DNA of 13,706 bases from an uncultured Lacibacter sp. Lineage in GTDB: Bacteria; Bacteroidota; Bacteroidia; Chitinophagales; Chitinophagaceae. The notes under the pieces were generated by a model. The model worked only from the letters and a program-made list of their open reading frames with translations. It was not told where the DNA came from and ran no database searches. This document shows, piece by piece, positions 12,891 to 13,706 of this stretch. The stretch covers positions 1 through 13,706 of the forward strand of contig NZ_CAMLGT010000081.1 in NCBI RefSeq assembly GCF_946479605.1, in the 5' to 3' direction. The stretch's first letter is position 1; every line of letters begins with the position of its first letter. The position numbers were made by a program, and so were the translations under genes.

Positions 12891-13706
12891 ATGACAATAG
12901 AAAAATTAAACGATATAAGGGAACGCATTCTTGTCCTGAGGAGGTTTCTTTGACGTCGAGAGCCGTCAATATAAAATCGCAGAAGACAAACAACTCTCTC
13001 TGAGTCCCGGTTTCTGGGACGATAATAAGCGGGCAACTGAAATTCTGAAGGAGATCAAAAACAACGAGTATTGGGTAGATCTTTACGAAGCGACCAATAC
13101 AGCTGTTGAAGATTTTGCTGTGCTGTTCGAGTTCTGGAAAGGCGGCGACGCTACAGAAGAAGAAACAAAGGAAGCATATGATAAAGCAGTGAATGCAATT
13201 GAAGATGCTGAATTTAAAAGCACGCTCAACCAACCGGAAGACGAATTACCCGCAGTTTTACAAATTAACTCCGGTGCAGGTGGTACCGAAAGTCAGGATT
13301 GGGCAGAAATGCTGGCACGTATGTACCGCATGTATGGCGAAAAGCAGGGCTGGAAAGTAACCGAAATGGATTGGCAGGATGGTGATGGTGCCGGTATTAA
13401 AACCTGTACTTACCAGTTTGATGGTCCCTTTGCGTATGGTTTCCTGAAAGCAGAAAGTGGAGTGCATCGTCTGGTGCGTATTTCACCATTCGATAGTAAT
13501 GCCCGCAGGCATACTTCGTTTGTGAGCGTGTACGTGTATCCGTTAGTGGATGATACCATTACAATCGAGATCAACCCGGCTGATGTAAAAATGGAAACAT
13601 CACGAAGTGGTGGTGCAGGTGGGCAGAACGTAAACAAAGTAGAAACCAAAGTACAGCTAACGCATATTCCAACAGGTATTGTGGTGGTTTGTCAGCAGGA
13701 TAGAAG
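12891..13706 (+). CDS. prfB: peptide chain release factor 2, programmed +1 frameshift (3' end missing)
   Basis: Release factor RF2, which recognises UGA and UAA stop codons and triggers peptidyl-tRNA hydrolysis. The ATG at 12891 opens 20 codons ending VLRRFL, then an in-frame TGA at 12951-12953. A +1 shift gives [12 protein letters not shown] and an open frame to the window end. The joined product shows 271 residues. Visible are the RF domain with [17 protein letters not shown] (125-141), the stop-codon-reading tripeptide SPF (198-200) and the catalytic GGQ (243-245) within [19 protein letters not shown] and GGQ lie the same distance apart as in E. coli RF2. Roughly 85-95 C-terminal residues are beyond the window. 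The shift makes synthesis self-limiting: plentiful RF2 terminates at the TGA, scarce RF2 allows the shift. It is divergent from dnaG. Confidence 0.95.
12939..12954 (+). promoter_or_regulatory. prfB programmed +1 frameshift site
   Basis: The site contains, in order, AGGAGG at 12939-12944 (SD-like), a three-base spacer TTT, the slip codon CTT at 12948-12950, and TGA C at 12951-12954. The peptidyl-tRNA on CTT can re-pair one base downstream on TTT, after which GAC is read. Spacing and slip codon are the same as in the E. coli site. The zero-frame stop is the codon RF2 itself reads. Confidence 0.93.

Noticed and set aside
12889..12953. prfB as a pseudogene or sequencing frameshift
   Set aside because: The frame break lies exactly at AGGAGG-TTT-CTT-TGA-C, the canonical RF2 recoding site, and the downstream frame is intact with SPF and GGQ motifs.
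12833..13233. Minus-strand reading frames of 67 and 114 codons opposite the prfB start
   Set aside because: They run opposite clear RF2 coding sequence, and the 114-codon product is cysteine/phenylalanine-rich, typical of antisense translation.
1..13706. tRNA genes, CRISPR arrays, insertion sequences, phage or toxin-antitoxin modules
   Set aside because: I looked through all intergenic stretches and saw no cloverleaf-like segment, spaced repeats, terminal inverted repeats, transposase or small toxin-like gene pair.

Overview
This window looks like core chromosome from a member of the Bacteroidota, most likely of the Chitinophagaceae type. That placement is inferred from the character of the proteins, from several intergenic elements matching the Bacteroidota -7 promoter consensus TAnnTTTG, and from the near absence of Shine-Dalgarno (SD) sequences in front of start codons. 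No mobile element, CRISPR array, tRNA, rRNA or defence module is visible. I do not see an undescribed multi-gene system. The most notable features are in gene expression.

Left part (1-3905): the 3' part of an FtsE-type ABC ATPase gene runs convergently into two overlapping minus-strand glycosyltransferase genes, with 20 bp of coding overlap. Next comes a minus-strand gene for a small secreted or outer-membrane protein of unknown function. A divergent gene encodes an NTF2/SnoaL-fold protein and is somewhat GC-richer than its surroundings.

Middle part (3914-9150): a strong promoter drives rpsO (ribosomal protein uS15), which is followed by a terminator and pnp (polynucleotide phosphorylase), the widely conserved rpsO-pnp pair. 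A GAAA-loop terminator separates pnp from prmA (methyltransferase for ribosomal protein L11), whose start codon lies only 8 nt beyond the stem. One base separates prmA from plsY (acyl-phosphate:glycerol-3-phosphate acyltransferase, phospholipid synthesis). An M48-type zinc metallopeptidase lipoprotein gene follows and ends at a strong symmetrical terminator.

Right part (9107-13706): a monocistronic gene encodes a small DUF3052-like protein. Its promoter shares a 12-mer with that of rpsO. A second GNRA-loop terminator follows, 11 nt before a CYTH-domain gene. A PAP2-family membrane phosphatase gene follows the CYTH gene closely and shares a TTAA with the convergent dnaG (DNA primase) in a double stop. 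Divergent from dnaG is prfB (peptide chain release factor 2), cut by the window end. It carries the classic programmed +1 frameshift: an internal AGGAGG, a CTT slip codon and an in-frame TGA.

Taken together, the genes serve RNA turnover and translation (rpsO, pnp, prmA, prfB), replication priming (dnaG), and envelope or lipid metabolism (ftsE, glycosyltransferases, plsY, PAP2, M48 lipoprotein). Three minus-strand genes appear to start with TTG. Several promoters lie so close to the start codon that near-leaderless mRNAs are likely. Every stretch between genes is shorter than 300 bases.
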